The translations under genes and the position numbers were made by a program. The notes under the pieces are model-generated. The model searched no databases. It saw only the letters and a list, made by a program, of their open reading frames with translations, and had not been told where the DNA came from. 64,000 bases of DNA from Ignavibacteriales bacterium. GTDB lineage: Bacteria > Bacteroidota > Ignavibacteria > Ignavibacteriales > Ignavibacteriaceae. This document shows, piece after piece, positions 27,792-37,027 of this stretch (within the stretch, counting starts at the first letter, position 1; each line of letters opens with the position of its first letter). Where the stretch lies: NCBI GenBank assembly GCA_016714125.1, contig JADJNX010000002.1, forward strand, positions 124,001 to 188,000, in the 5' to 3' direction.

Positions 27792-29379
27792 TTATTCGTC
27801 AAACCATGAAAAAAATGTTGTTAAAGCATCCCTTCTGTCGGGTGGCATATAATAAAAGTTAATTCCTCGGGGAGTTATCTCCCAAAACTCTTCGTGCTGG
27901 GTATTTGTTATTAAATTTCGAATCTTATGAATCCGTTCAATAGGTTCCTCTTTCAGGTCGTCAAAGATTCTTCGCGCAAGCTCTTCTTCGTTATTCAACA
28001 TGTAGAACCCAGCGAGCCTGATTTGAGCAACTCGTACACCTACCAGCGACATTTCTTCTTTACTCTCCCGACCACCTTTATTGTCCTCAATCGATTGATC
28101 GAGTGTTAAAAATATTTCAAGTAATCTGTCACGGTTCGAAGCCTTAACCTCATATGCTTTTTCGTTTAAGAGGCAAAGATCAAAAGCAACAGTCTCTAAA
28201 ATAAAAAGGACATTGTTTTTGGTCGCTTCATGTCCGTAATACTTAAAGTAAAACGATAAATCCTCTGTCAGCTTCGAATTGTAGGTCAGAGTCTCTTCTC
28301 CGATTAAACGATAATGCTCCAGAGTTGTGAATACGATCCTGGGATCCTTTTCCCGTATACCTATCCTTAAAAAAGTATTCATATATTGAAAAGCCATGTG
28401 CAATGTTCCGGAATCGTTGTTCTTCATCGCTTCACAGGAGATCAGTTCAACATTAAGAAGGATACCTGACACTACGTCTCTCATCGACTTTCGCCCTTGG
28501 TCGAAGAGGAGCTCATACAATTCACTACTTTTGTTTCCAAAAATATCTTTTTGATTCAATTTTATTCAGAACATAGGGAGCAAAGCTGGAAAAATCCGGA
28601 TCAAGTAAAACCGAACCACTTATGCTGTCCCACCCCTCAGGCAATTTTTCTTTAATTTTAATATAGTAAGATAAAACATTTTTTAATGAATTTATGCATA
28701 AAAGTGTGCTCGCTCTGTCCCCGGCAATAATTGAGTTAATTGCAACATCGCCGATAAAATTTATTTTTTCATTTACGAGGAGTTTTTCACTCTCAATATA
28801 CTTTTTCCCTTTACGCCTGCTTTTTACTATTCGATCGAGTACTGTCCTTACTTCATTTTCAACATACATCAGAAAGTTATCGGGACGCAAAAATTGAAAT
28901 ACATAGTTAAAATGAGGAATTACGATAATCAAACTAACAATACTCCGCAACCAAGTTAGAGAAATTGAAAAAGAAAACTTTGCTGATTCGGATGAATCCA
29001 AAGTGTTTACCACAAGAACGGTCACAATTGCGGTTATAACATATGTAAACAGAATGATTACATTAATCCGATTATCAAAAAACAATTCAAATATTTTTGC
29101 AGAGTACTTATTTGCAGCCAACTGTACTATAATAGCCAGGGCAGTAATCTCAATTGCAAGTACCCCTGTTACTACCTCCCCTAAACCGCCAAGGGTATTC
29201 GAAAGAACATCTATTTCACGATTATACAGAATCCCGAACGGATTTAGTCCTGAAGAGTAAAGCAGAATGTCGATCCCTCTCGCCACAGCATATATTCCAA
29301 AGCTTATGGTGAATAGGAGCGCAAACGGTTTTAACCATGGAACATCTATTTTCTGCTGACGGGGTTTTTCGATATTCAT
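27792..29379 (-). CDS. DUF2254-like integral membrane protein (one apparent frameshift)
   Basis: The N-terminal half has four to five membrane segments (for example FALLFTISFGIYAVARGIDI, TGVLAIEITALAIIVQLAAN and VITAIVTVLVVNTL), and the C-terminal half is a long soluble helical region. T5 at 28548-28552 (plus strand) should be T4; the frame then joins as NKIESKDIFGNKSSELYELL to give one 528-aa protein. The membrane layout with a large C-terminal cytoplasmic domain resembles DUF2254 proteins, whose function is unknown. A possible promoter, TAGATTTG on the minus strand at 29406-29413, lies about 27 nt upstream. The similarity call is moderate. Confidence 0.65.
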
Positions 29380-29405
29380 CTGTTAAAAATAAAAAAATTG
29401 AAGCA

Positions 29406-29413
29406 CAAATCTA
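29406..29413 (-). promoter_or_regulatory. Possible -7 box of the DUF2254-like gene
   Basis: TAGATTTG on the minus strand fits TAnnTTTG and stands about 27 nt before the start at 29379. No clear TTTG is present at the -33 spacing. Confidence 0.35.
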
Positions 29414-29430
29414 ACATATCCATATAAAAA

Positions 29431-29460
29431 AAGAGCCGGAATTACCGGCTCTAATAAGAT
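29431..29460 (-). terminator. Terminator after the subtilase gene
   Basis: An 8-bp stem AGAGCCGG/CCGGCTCT with loop AATTA is followed on the minus strand by a run of seven T. It lies directly after the subtilase stop. Confidence 0.85.
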
Positions 29461-29472
29461 TTAATGATAATT

Positions 29473-32400
29473 TTATTTCAGAAGCATCATTTTCATCGTT
29501 TTGGAGAACTTCTGACCGCTAACCGACTCTGCATTTATTGTATAAATGTAGAGACCGCTGTTCAGTTTTGAAGCATCAAAGCTTACCGAATGATTTCCGG
29601 CAGCAGTATTGCCATTAACAAGAGTTACCACTTCTTGTCCAATTGCATCAAATACCTTCAGTGTAACCTTTGCTTCAACAGGAAGCGCAAAATTGATCAC
29701 AGTTGATGGGTTAAATGGGTTTGGATAGTTTTGGCTTAGTCCAAACTCTGCAGGCATATCAACATTAACTTCGATTTCATTGCTGTAATTAGACGCACCG
29801 TTAAGATCAATTTGTTTTAGTCTGTAGGTATAATTTGCAGCAGCAAGTTCTTTGTCAATAAATGTATAAGAATTTGATTCTGTGGTTGTACCTTTACCTG
29901 AAACAAAACCAACCTTTGCAAAATTACCATTACCCGATTTTCTCTCAACTTCGAAACCAAGGTTGTTGGTTTCGGTAGCTGTAATCCAACCCAATTCTAC
30001 CGCACTGCCGGTTGAATTAGCATTGAAGGATGATAGTTCCACTGGTATTGGAGCTCCAGTAATTAAAGTCAGCGACCATCCTCTTACGCTTCCAGTATCG
30101 TCGTTGGCATCATCATATACTCTGAGTATCCATGCACCGCCGGATTCAGCATTTGTGAATGTTGAAAGCAATCCTTCCGGTTTATAAGTTCCGGTAAACG
30201 GAGCCGTACCAGCTGTTATTAGTGTTGTGGCAGCATCATCAAAAATTGTTCCTACATAGTTATCACCAGCGGTACCGTTGTCAGTAGAAAGTTCAACTTC
30301 AGTACCATTTGGTCCTTTGAGGTAGATATCCAAATCACCGGTGTAACTGTGTAAAAGATTATCAATTTTGACGATAACTTTAACAACGCTCGATTCAAGT
30401 GCTGGTACCATTATTGTGTCAACTGCGGATTGCAAATCGCGGATGGCAACATATTTGTTTCTTGTGTAAACATTTGCATAGATACCAATACCGGCAGGAG
30501 CAGAAACTCCTTCACAACACTAAAAGTGTGTATTCCGGTGGTAAGCCCATCGGTAACAAATGAGTTAGTTGTACCAGCCACCTTACCAAGTCTTTGTGTT
30601 CCATTCATCCAGATAACTGATGAATCAACAGTGATAGCATGTCCGTTAACATTTGTAGTTGGAACAGTCCAATTTACAGTCACCTGATTGTTTGCACCTG
30701 ACCATGTCGCAACAACGTTGGCAGGAGCTAAAGGAGCTGGTGGTGGAATTGTAGTGAATGACCAAACACCTCCAATGGTTGAATCATTTGCTGCATTCAA
30801 TACATTAACTCTCCAATAATAAGTAGTTCCATAAGCGAGACTTGAACCATGGGTGTATGATGTGTAAAGTGCACCGGCTCTAACAATTGCCGAAGGGCTC
30901 ATTGTTGAAACAGATTGCATATTTGTTGAAAAATACACAGTTGTTTTAGTAGTACTGTCGGGATTTGTCCATGCAACTGTTGGCGATGGATTTAACTGGA
31001 TATTTGCAGTACCATTTTCAGGAACAGGATTATTTGGGAAGCCGGGTCCTGTTGCCAGAAGTGAATATGCAGCAAAAACATCTATCAAACCTCTTCCATA
31101 GTTGTTGTCTTCACCGGCAGTTCCAAGGTCTTTTGCAGTTTGGTAAAGAGCCATTTTGAGCTGGTGGCCTGTAAGTGAAGGGAAAGCCTGCTTTAAAAGA
31201 GCAATAGCACCAGCGACATGAGGGGATGCCATTGAGGTTCCATCAAGGTTCGAATAGGTGTTGTCGCCACTGCCATAGGCAGATCTTACGTTTACTCCGG
31301 GAGCTGATACTTCCGGTTTGATAAGAAGTGACCCTGTTCCACCACAAGTGGAAGGACCTCTACTTGAAAAACTTGCAATTGGATTGTTGTTACCACCTGC
31401 ATAAGCCGCTCCATCGATAGCAGCCATTGCAAAAACATTCACATCGTTTGTGTTAATATTTTTTGGCATCGTTATTGTGGATGGATTTGGTCCACTGTTT
31501 CCCGCGGAGAAACAGATAGCTATTCCGGTTGCTTCTACTGCGTTGAAAAGTTGCACATATTCACCTGTACACTGGTTTACAGTTCCGGGATCATACCAAC
31601 TGTTGTTGATTGATATTGGCATGTCAGTTGTAGTGGCTGGATTGCCGTCAGGATTAGTAGCCCATTGGAAGGCAGCAATATGGTTTGAAGTTGAGTTACC
31701 TGTGCAGATAGTCTTCGCAGCTATCCATTGTGCGTCCGGAGCAACACCAACTGTATCACCTGTTTCAGATCTACCGACCATTGTTCCAACAGTGTGGGTT
31801 CCATGACCGTCGCAATCGGAGGGAGTAGTTGTTCCACCGGCAGGATCGAGCCATGCCTGGTTAGCAGGAGCAAAATTTCCTCTCCATCTGGAGGCAAGTG
31901 CTACATGGGTGTGTCTTACACCAGTATCTTCACCCATTACAAGGGTCCCCTGACCGGTAATCCCCATTTGCCAAAGCAAATGAGCGTTAATAACTTTTAA
32001 TCCTTGTTCGACCGATTCTTTACCCTCTGGTTCGGTAGATTCCCTGACTGAAACAGGGGCATCGAGATAGGTGGGCGCATCGAGATCGATAGCTACCAGT
32101 TCAATACTTCCTTGTACCTTTTCAAATACCGATTTTTTTGCTTCCACTGCAATAGCGTTAACAATCCAGTAGGGGTATAATTAAAGACAGATCTGTCATC
32201 GGTTTTTGACTGCAGAAACCTGAGAAGATTCCTCTGGGTTGAGGTAGCCTTGGTCTCCAAGTGCTGTGATTACAGCTTCTGAACGTTCCGAAGGGGTTGC
32301 TTTTCGTTTATACAATTCTTCGTCGAGTTTCATTACATCAACCTGATCGCGTAAAAAGATTATTCCCTTTACATATTCATCCGAATTGGTGTTTTGCAAA

Positions 32401-32492
32401 GCACGGTGCATCCTGGTGGATAATTCCGGCTGAGCAAATGTTGTAAAAAATAAACCCGATACTACTAAAAATGATAGTAAGAGTTGCTTCAC
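29473..32492 (-). CDS. Secreted S8 subtilisin-like protease with P-domain and T9SS sorting domain (three apparent frameshifts)
   Basis: Extracellular serine protease of about 1006 aa. In order: signal peptide (MKQLLLSFLVVSGLFFTTFAQ); propeptide region; S8 catalytic domain with Asp in GEDTGVRHTH, His in HGTHTVGTMVG and Ser in GTSMASPHVAGA; two fibronectin-like segments (PSPTVAWTNPD and VNWTVPTTNVNGH); a proprotein-convertase P-domain (HSYTGDLDIYLKGPNGTEVE); and the type A sorting domain LSQNYPNPFNPSTVINFALP ending in KTMKMMLLK. Breaks are at CC 32257-32258 (one extra), near 32170 (one missing) and CC 30509-30510 (one missing). All three repairs give continuous family-like sequence. It is a clear type 9 secretion cargo. 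Confidence 0.9.
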
Positions 32493-32610
32493 TTAGTGAT
32501 TCCTTGTTTAGTTGTGTGATATGAAAGAAATGAGACCACAAATTACTAATTATTTCTTTTTAAGACAATAACATTCGACGTATTGAAATTAAATATTTAG
32601 TGAGTTCCCC

Positions 32611-32641
32611 TTGTAATTTATCCCAATTTATTGTAGATTTC
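32611..32641 (+). promoter_or_regulatory. Predicted promoter of the pyrRBC operon
   Basis: CTTG (imperfect TTTG) at 32610-32613 is followed after 20 nt by TAGATTTC (imperfect TAnnTTTG) at 32634-32641. It would give a leader of about 125 nt that contains the hairpins described at 32718-32768. Confidence 0.45.
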
Positions 32642-32717
32642 GTATCCATTTACCTTTAATTCTGTTCAGCGAAATAGAGAAGGAGTCCAAACTCTCAATG
32701 CTTCAAAATTTACCCAT

Positions 32718-32772
32718 CTTTCACAATTCTGAAAGGAACCTCTGAGCTCTTTGGGCCTGGAGGTTTTTATTA
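32718..32772 (+). promoter_or_regulatory. pyr leader: terminator-like hairpin overlapping the ribosome site
   Basis: Directly before pyrR, AACCTC (32737-32742) pairs with GAGGTT (32760-32765), with an inner CTC/GGG pairing, followed by TTTTT (32764-32768). The 3-prime arm contains the ribosome site GGAGG (32759-32763). A smaller stem CTTTC/GAAAG lies just upstream (32718-32735). Such a structure could block both elongation and translation, fitting autoregulation of the operon by PyrR. The classical PyrR-binding consensus was not recognised. Confidence 0.6.
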
Positions 32773-32773
32773 T

Positions 32774-33310
32774 ATGAACATCAAAGCAAAAATCCTCGAC
32801 CAGGAGGCTTTACTCCGTATTATCACCCGTATGTCCCATGAGATTATAGAAAAAAACAAAGGTCCTGAAAACCTTATAATAATGGGATTGCGTACGAGAG
32901 GCGAATATCTCGCCATAAGACTTCGCGATAAAATTCTTTCCATAGAAAATGTTGATGTACCCTTGGGTATCCTCGATGTTACACTCTATCGGGATGATTT
33001 CAGAACCAGACTAAAACAACCTGAGGTTTCTGTATCCAATATCACCTTCGATATAACCGATAAAAACATTGTCCTTGTGGATGATGTTTTATATACAGGC
33101 AGAACTATCAGATCGGCACTTTGTGCAATCATGGACTTCGGCAGACCGGCAACCATAAAACTTTGTTGTCTTGTTGATCGCGGGCACCGACAACTCCCAA
33201 TCAAAGCAGATATTATCGGAAAGAATATCCCAACCTCAATAAATGAGGAAGTAAGAGTGAAATTGCTTGAACACGATGGCGAAGACGCTGTTTACCTTGT
33301 TGAAGTGTAA
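32774..33310 (+). CDS. pyrR: PyrR bifunctional pyr operon regulator / uracil phosphoribosyltransferase
   Basis: A 178-aa phosphoribosyltransferase-fold protein. The PRPP-binding motif NIVLVDDVLYTGRTIRSAL is near residues 97-115. The N-terminus ILDQEALLRIITRMSHEIIE and the RTRGEYLA and LYRDD segments are typical of PyrR, as is VDRGHRQLPIKADIIGKNIP near the C-terminus. It senses UMP/UTP and controls pyrimidine genes by binding leader RNA, with weak uracil phosphoribosyltransferase activity. It heads the pyrR-pyrB-pyrC operon and has a structured leader (32718-32772) that is the likely target. Confidence 0.94.
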   Translation: MNIKAKILDQEALLRIITRMSHEIIEKNKGPENLIIMGLRTRGEYLAIRLRDKILSIENVDVPLGILDVTLYRDDFRTRLKQPEVSVSNITFDITDKNIVLVDDVLYTGRTIRSALCAIMDFGRPATIKLCCLVDRGHRQLPIKADIIGKNIPTSINEEVRVKLLEHDGEDAVYLVEV

Positions 33311-33339
33311 CTATTAAATTTTAAATATGGAAAAAATCG

Positions 33340-34271
33340 ATGCAGCTAAAAACTAAACATCTTCTTGGATTGGAGAATGTTAGCAGTTCAGACATTCAAA
33401 CTATCCTTGATACTGCAGTCTCATTCAAGCAAGTTCTTGAGCGACCAATCAAAAAGGTCCCAACTCTTCAAGGCAAAACTGTGGTAAACCTTTTTATGAA
33501 AACTCAACCAGAACCAGAATTTCTTTTGAACTTGCTGAAAAACGACTCTCTGCAGATTCTGTGAACTTCTCGGTTTCGGGTTCAAGCGTTTCCAAAGGTG
33601 AGACCTTCAAAGACACTGTCCGTAACATTGAGGCAATGAAAGTTGATATGATTGTGGTCAGGCATGGTTCTGCCGGTGTTCCACAATACCTTACCAGAAT
33701 CTCTGACTCGGTGGTTATCAACGCCGGGGATGGTATCCATGAACACCCAACACAGGCTCTTCTTGATATGTATTCGATCCGGGAAAAACTTGGCAAACTT
33801 GAAGGATTAAAAGTTTGTATCGTTGGTGACATCGCTCATTCGAGAGTGGCACTATCAAATATATTTGGTCTCCAGGCAATGGGCGCTGAAGTTTCGGTTT
33901 GTGGACCCGCAACTTTGATCCCAAGAAATATAAGTGAACTCGGAGTGAAAGTAATACATAACATAGATGAAGCCATTCAAGAAAATGATGTTCTGAATAT
34001 CTTGAGAATTCAGCTTGAAAGGAAAGCAAAAGCAGCTTTCCCTTCTACTCGTGAGTACCATAAATATTATGGTATCACAAAAGAACGGATGGAGAAAAAC
34101 AAAAAAGATGTGCTTCTGCTTCATCCGGGACCAATAAATCGTGGTGTGGAAATCTCATCCGAAATGGCTGATGGTGAACATCAGATAATTCTTGAGCAGG
34201 TTACCAATGGTGTGGCTGTTCGAATGGCAATTTTGTATCTTTTGGGAACAAGACAAGGCGAGGAAAATTAA
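33340..34271 (+). CDS. pyrB: Aspartate carbamoyltransferase catalytic subunit (one apparent frameshift)
   Basis: Catalyses carbamoyl phosphate plus aspartate to carbamoyl aspartate in pyrimidine synthesis. The first frame begins MQLKTKHLLGLENVSS and breaks at T5 (33491-33495). With six T it reads NLFYENSTRTRISFELAEKR, the carbamoyl-phosphate-binding STRTR motif. The second frame continues with the HPTQALLDMYSIRE segment, VCIVGDIAHSRVA and HPGPINRGVE near the end. The restored length of 310 aa is the family norm. No pyrI is present. pyrC follows after two bases. Probably intact in the organism. Confidence 0.94.
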
Positions 34272-34273
34272 AA

Positions 34274-35557
34274 ATGCAAACATTACTTAAAAATCTCAGG
34301 ATTATTGATACCACTCTGAACATCGATCAAAAAGCCGACATCCTGATAGACAACGGTAACATAGAAAAGATAGGAACAGGTATCGAGGTCAACGACTGGA
34401 ATGTCGATATTCACGATATGGAGGGGTGCATAGCAGCTCCCGGTTTTATCGATATTCATGTCCACCTGCGTGAACCAGGAAGAGAAGATGAAGAAACTGT
34501 TGTTTCAGGATGCATGGGTGCCGCAGCAGGTGGATTTACAGCAATCGCCAGCATGCCAAATACCGACCCTGCCGCCGATGCTGCGGAAATCATTGAATCG
34601 ATAATAACCAAATCCGCTAAAACCCCCGTTGATGTTTATCCCATCGGTGCCGCTACAATCGAACGAAAAGGTGAAGTGCTTGCTCCCATCGGTGAGCTGG
34701 TGGAAGCAGGAGCGGTTGCCTTCTCTGATGATGGAGTTGCAATCAAAACTGCGGGGATTCTGAGACGGATAATGGAATATGCTTCCATGTATGATGCACC
34801 TGTCATAGAACACTGTGAAGATGAATCGATGGCTGGAGGATCGATGAACGAAGGTCTTAATTCGACCCGTTTTGGTTTAACTTCGATACCACCAATTGCT
34901 GAGGAGTTGACGGTTGCTCGCGATATCATGATGGCAGAATACACCGGGGCAAAGGTTCATATTGCGCATATCTCAACTGCAAAAGCAGTCCAACTTGTTA
35001 GAGAAGGAAAAGCAAAGGGTATTAAAGTTACTGCTGAGGTGACTCCGCACCACTTTACTTTAACTGATGATTCCCTTATTGATTATGATACGAACTTCAA
35101 AATGAATCCCCCTCTAAGAACAAAAACTGATATGCTTGCAATGCATGAAGGTCTCAAAGACGGTACAATTGATTGTATCGCTTCCGACCATGCCCCTCAC
35201 GCAATCGAAGAGAAGGAGATGGAATTTGAATATGCACCCAACGGAATCCTTGGACTTGAAACTACCCTGGGACTCACTCTTAATAATCTCTACCATCAGG
35301 GTGTTTTGACAATCCCACAGATAATCGAGAAACTGGTGGTAAACCCAAGGAACATTCTCGGAATCCCAGTTCCTGTTATCAGAGAGGGCGAAAAAGCCAA
35401 TCTGACAATTTTCAATCCTGAAAAGGAATACAAAGTCAGGGTTACCGGATTTAAATCCAAATCACGAAACTCCCCTTTCGACGGTTACACTCTCAAAGGT
35501 GCTCCTGTTGCAATCTATAATAGAGGTAAGTTTGTGATTTCTCAGGTGTCAGGATAA
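34274..35557 (+). CDS. pyrC: Dihydroorotase (class I)
   Basis: Zinc amidohydrolase forming dihydroorotate from carbamoyl aspartate, 427 aa. The metal-binding HVHLREPG motif follows GFIDI (about residue 60). Further ligands lie in the APVIEHCEDE and AHISTAKAV segments, and the catalytic Asp is in IASDHAPHAIEEK (about residue 304). The class I type fits the length and the REPG signature. It is the last gene of the pyr operon, closed by a strong terminator. No frame damage. Confidence 0.96.
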   Translation: MQTLLKNLRIIDTTLNIDQKADILIDNGNIEKIGTGIEVNDWNVDIHDMEGCIAAPGFIDIHVHLREPGREDEETVVSGCMGAAAGGFTAIASMPNTDPAADAAEIIESIITKSAKTPVDVYPIGAATIERKGEVLAPIGELVEAGAVAFSDDGVAIKTAGILRRIMEYASMYDAPVIEHCEDESMAGGSMNEGLNSTRFGLTSIPPIAEELTVARDIMMAEYTGAKVHIAHISTAKAVQLVREGKAKGIKVTAEVTPHHFTLTDDSLIDYDTNFKMNPPLRTKTDMLAMHEGLKDGTIDCIASDHAPHAIEEKEMEFEYAPNGILGLETTLGLTLNNLYHQGVLTIPQIIEKLVVNPRNILGIPVPVIREGEKANLTIFNPEKEYKVRVTGFKSKSRNSPFDGYTLKGAPVAIYNRGKFVISQVSG

Positions 35558-35565
35558 GATTCACA

Positions 35566-35600
35566 GGGCAGTCGGATACCCCTTCGACTGCCTTTTTTTA
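35566..35600 (+). terminator. Terminator of the pyr operon
   Basis: GGCAGTCG (35567-35574) pairs perfectly with CGACTGCC (35585-35592), followed by TTTTTTTA. It lies about ten bases after the pyrC stop. Confidence 0.9.
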
Positions 35601-35682
35601 CTCTAAATTATACATCTGTTCAAATTTCTGTACAATCATATTTCCTTCTCTCCTCATTTCTCATCCAAATCATAATCTTTTT

Positions 35683-35699
35683 TTGGCACGCTTATTGAT
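35683..35699 (+). promoter_or_regulatory. Sigma-54-type promoter upstream of the FN3 lipoprotein gene
   Basis: TTGGCACGCTTATTGAT matches the -24/-12 consensus TTGGCACGnnnnTTGCW at all fixed positions but one (GA in place of GC at -12). The GG-to-GA distance is the required 12 nt. The start codon is 39 nt downstream of the -12 element, and the leader carries AGAGG as ribosome site. Confidence 0.65.
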
Positions 35700-35736
35700 A
35701 CATATAGTTCAGAAACTTTTAACAAGAGGCTATATC

Positions 35737-36546
35737 ATGAAAAAGACAACATTATTTATATTATTTTCAGCAACAGTATTGCTGATCACAGGATGCAGAT
35801 GGAGAACAGATTCTTTTGTCGATCCAATTTACGATGACAGAGCACCACAGGCACCAAGGAATGTAGAAATATTTAACGGCGACGGAGTTGCCACAGTGAT
35901 TTGGGATCACAGTCCTGACTCGGATGTAAAAGGTTACAGGGTTTATTCATCTTCTTCCTTAAACGGAAGATATGATTACATAGCAACAGTTTACGGTACA
36001 CAATATGATGATTATGGTGTTCACAACGGAAGTAAATACTTTTATGCTGTAACTGCTTATGACTATAACGGGAACGAATCCGATCTGAGTTACGAATATG
36101 CTTACGCAGTTCCAAGACCTGAAGGATTTGGCAAGGTTCTTAATGAAGCTACTTCCTTTCCTGCATTGTCAGGTTACGATTTCTCAGGATACAGAACTGT
36201 CGCCTGGAACTCACAAGATGCAGATGTGTTCTTTGAAAAAGTTGATGGAATCTACTACCTCTCAGTCTTTGATGACACAGACATCCAGGACATGGGAAGC
36301 ACAAGAGACATCTACGACATCGCTTTTGCACCTGAATCAGGCTGGGCACCTAACAAAACAGTAAAAGCAGTACCTGGAAGAACTTATGTTCTCTGGCTGT
36401 GGGACAATACCTTCGCTAAAATAAGAGTAAAATCAATAACAGCTGACAGACTTGTATTCGACTGGGCTTATCAGACAGTAGAAGGTGAACCACAACTGAA
36501 ACCGGTTATAACAAAAGGTGAAAGAAAACTCTCAAGAGTTCAATAA
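35737..36546 (+). CDS. Lipoprotein with a fibronectin type III domain
   Basis: A 269-aa envelope lipoprotein. The ATG at 35737 is chosen because it begins a lipoprotein signal peptide, MKKTTLFILFSATVLLITGC, with lipobox cysteine at residue 20, and follows an AGAGG ribosome site; an upstream in-frame ATG at 35683 lies inside the predicted promoter. Residues 34-130 form an FN3 domain (APQAPRNVEIFNGDGVATVI, GYRVYSSSSL, YFYAVTAYDYNGNES). The C-terminal 130 residues are beta-rich and unrecognised. It has a sigma-54-like promoter, unlike most genes here. Confidence 0.83.
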   Translation: MKKTTLFILFSATVLLITGCRWRTDSFVDPIYDDRAPQAPRNVEIFNGDGVATVIWDHSPDSDVKGYRVYSSSSLNGRYDYIATVYGTQYDDYGVHNGSKYFYAVTAYDYNGNESDLSYEYAYAVPRPEGFGKVLNEATSFPALSGYDFSGYRTVAWNSQDADVFFEKVDGIYYLSVFDDTDIQDMGSTRDIYDIAFAPESGWAPNKTVKAVPGRTYVLWLWDNTFAKIRVKSITADRLVFDWAYQTVEGEPQLKPVITKGERKLSRVQ

Positions 36547-36583
36547 TCTGAAACCGGGTAAAACAAAATAAAGCTGCAACAAA

Positions 36584-37027
36584 ATGAAAAAGTATCTTAA
36601 AATAACTCTAATAATCTGGCTCCTGTCTCTAACGGCAGGAGCTCAGGTTTCCAACCTCACCGATAAATCCAAAAGTTTTAGAAGTATCCCTGAACCCAGC
36701 GAAGTTTTCTTCGATTTGGAAAACGGGTTAAAACATGGAGACCCTTCCAAATTTTCAAAATATTTATCAGAAAATTCATATATAAGTCTTCCAAATGGTG
36801 TTTCTGGTTATTTTAGCAGTAACCAATCTTTTTATATTTTGAAAGACTTTTTTAAATCTTTTGATCCCGTTACTTTCAGCTTTTCACAAACAGGTGGGAA
36901 GAAGGATCCGGTAGCTACCGGCGGGCTTATCTATGAGTCGAATGGAAAAAGAGAACATGCCATTGTTTACATCACCCTGCAATATGAGAGTAATTCTTGG
37001 AGGGTAACTCAACTAACGGTAAACTAA
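36584..37027 (+). CDS. DUF4783 family secreted protein
   Basis: A 147-aa protein with a cleavable signal peptide (MKKYLKITLIIWLLSLTAGAQ). The mature part, with VFFDLENGLKHGDPSKFSKY, GYFSSNQSFYILKDFF and a final WRVTQLTV strand, fits the NTF2-like DUF4783 family common in Bacteroidota. Function unknown. It follows the lipoprotein gene by 37 bases and overlaps the TTG start of the next (kinase) gene. Confidence 0.78.
   Translation: MKKYLKITLIIWLLSLTAGAQVSNLTDKSKSFRSIPEPSEVFFDLENGLKHGDPSKFSKYLSENSYISLPNGVSGYFSSNQSFYILKDFFKSFDPVTFSFSQTGGKKDPVATGGLIYESNGKREHAIVYITLQYESNSWRVTQLTVN

Noticed and set aside
27792..28559. Separate cytoplasmic gene downstream of the DUF2254-like membrane protein
   Set aside because: It starts at a TTG inside the end of the upstream gene, and removing one base from T5 28548-28552 makes a single continuous protein.
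35683..35736. Upstream ATG start for the FN3 lipoprotein
   Set aside because: It overlaps the sigma-54-like element and would place a polar stretch before the lipoprotein signal; ATG 35737 has a ribosome site and begins the signal peptide.
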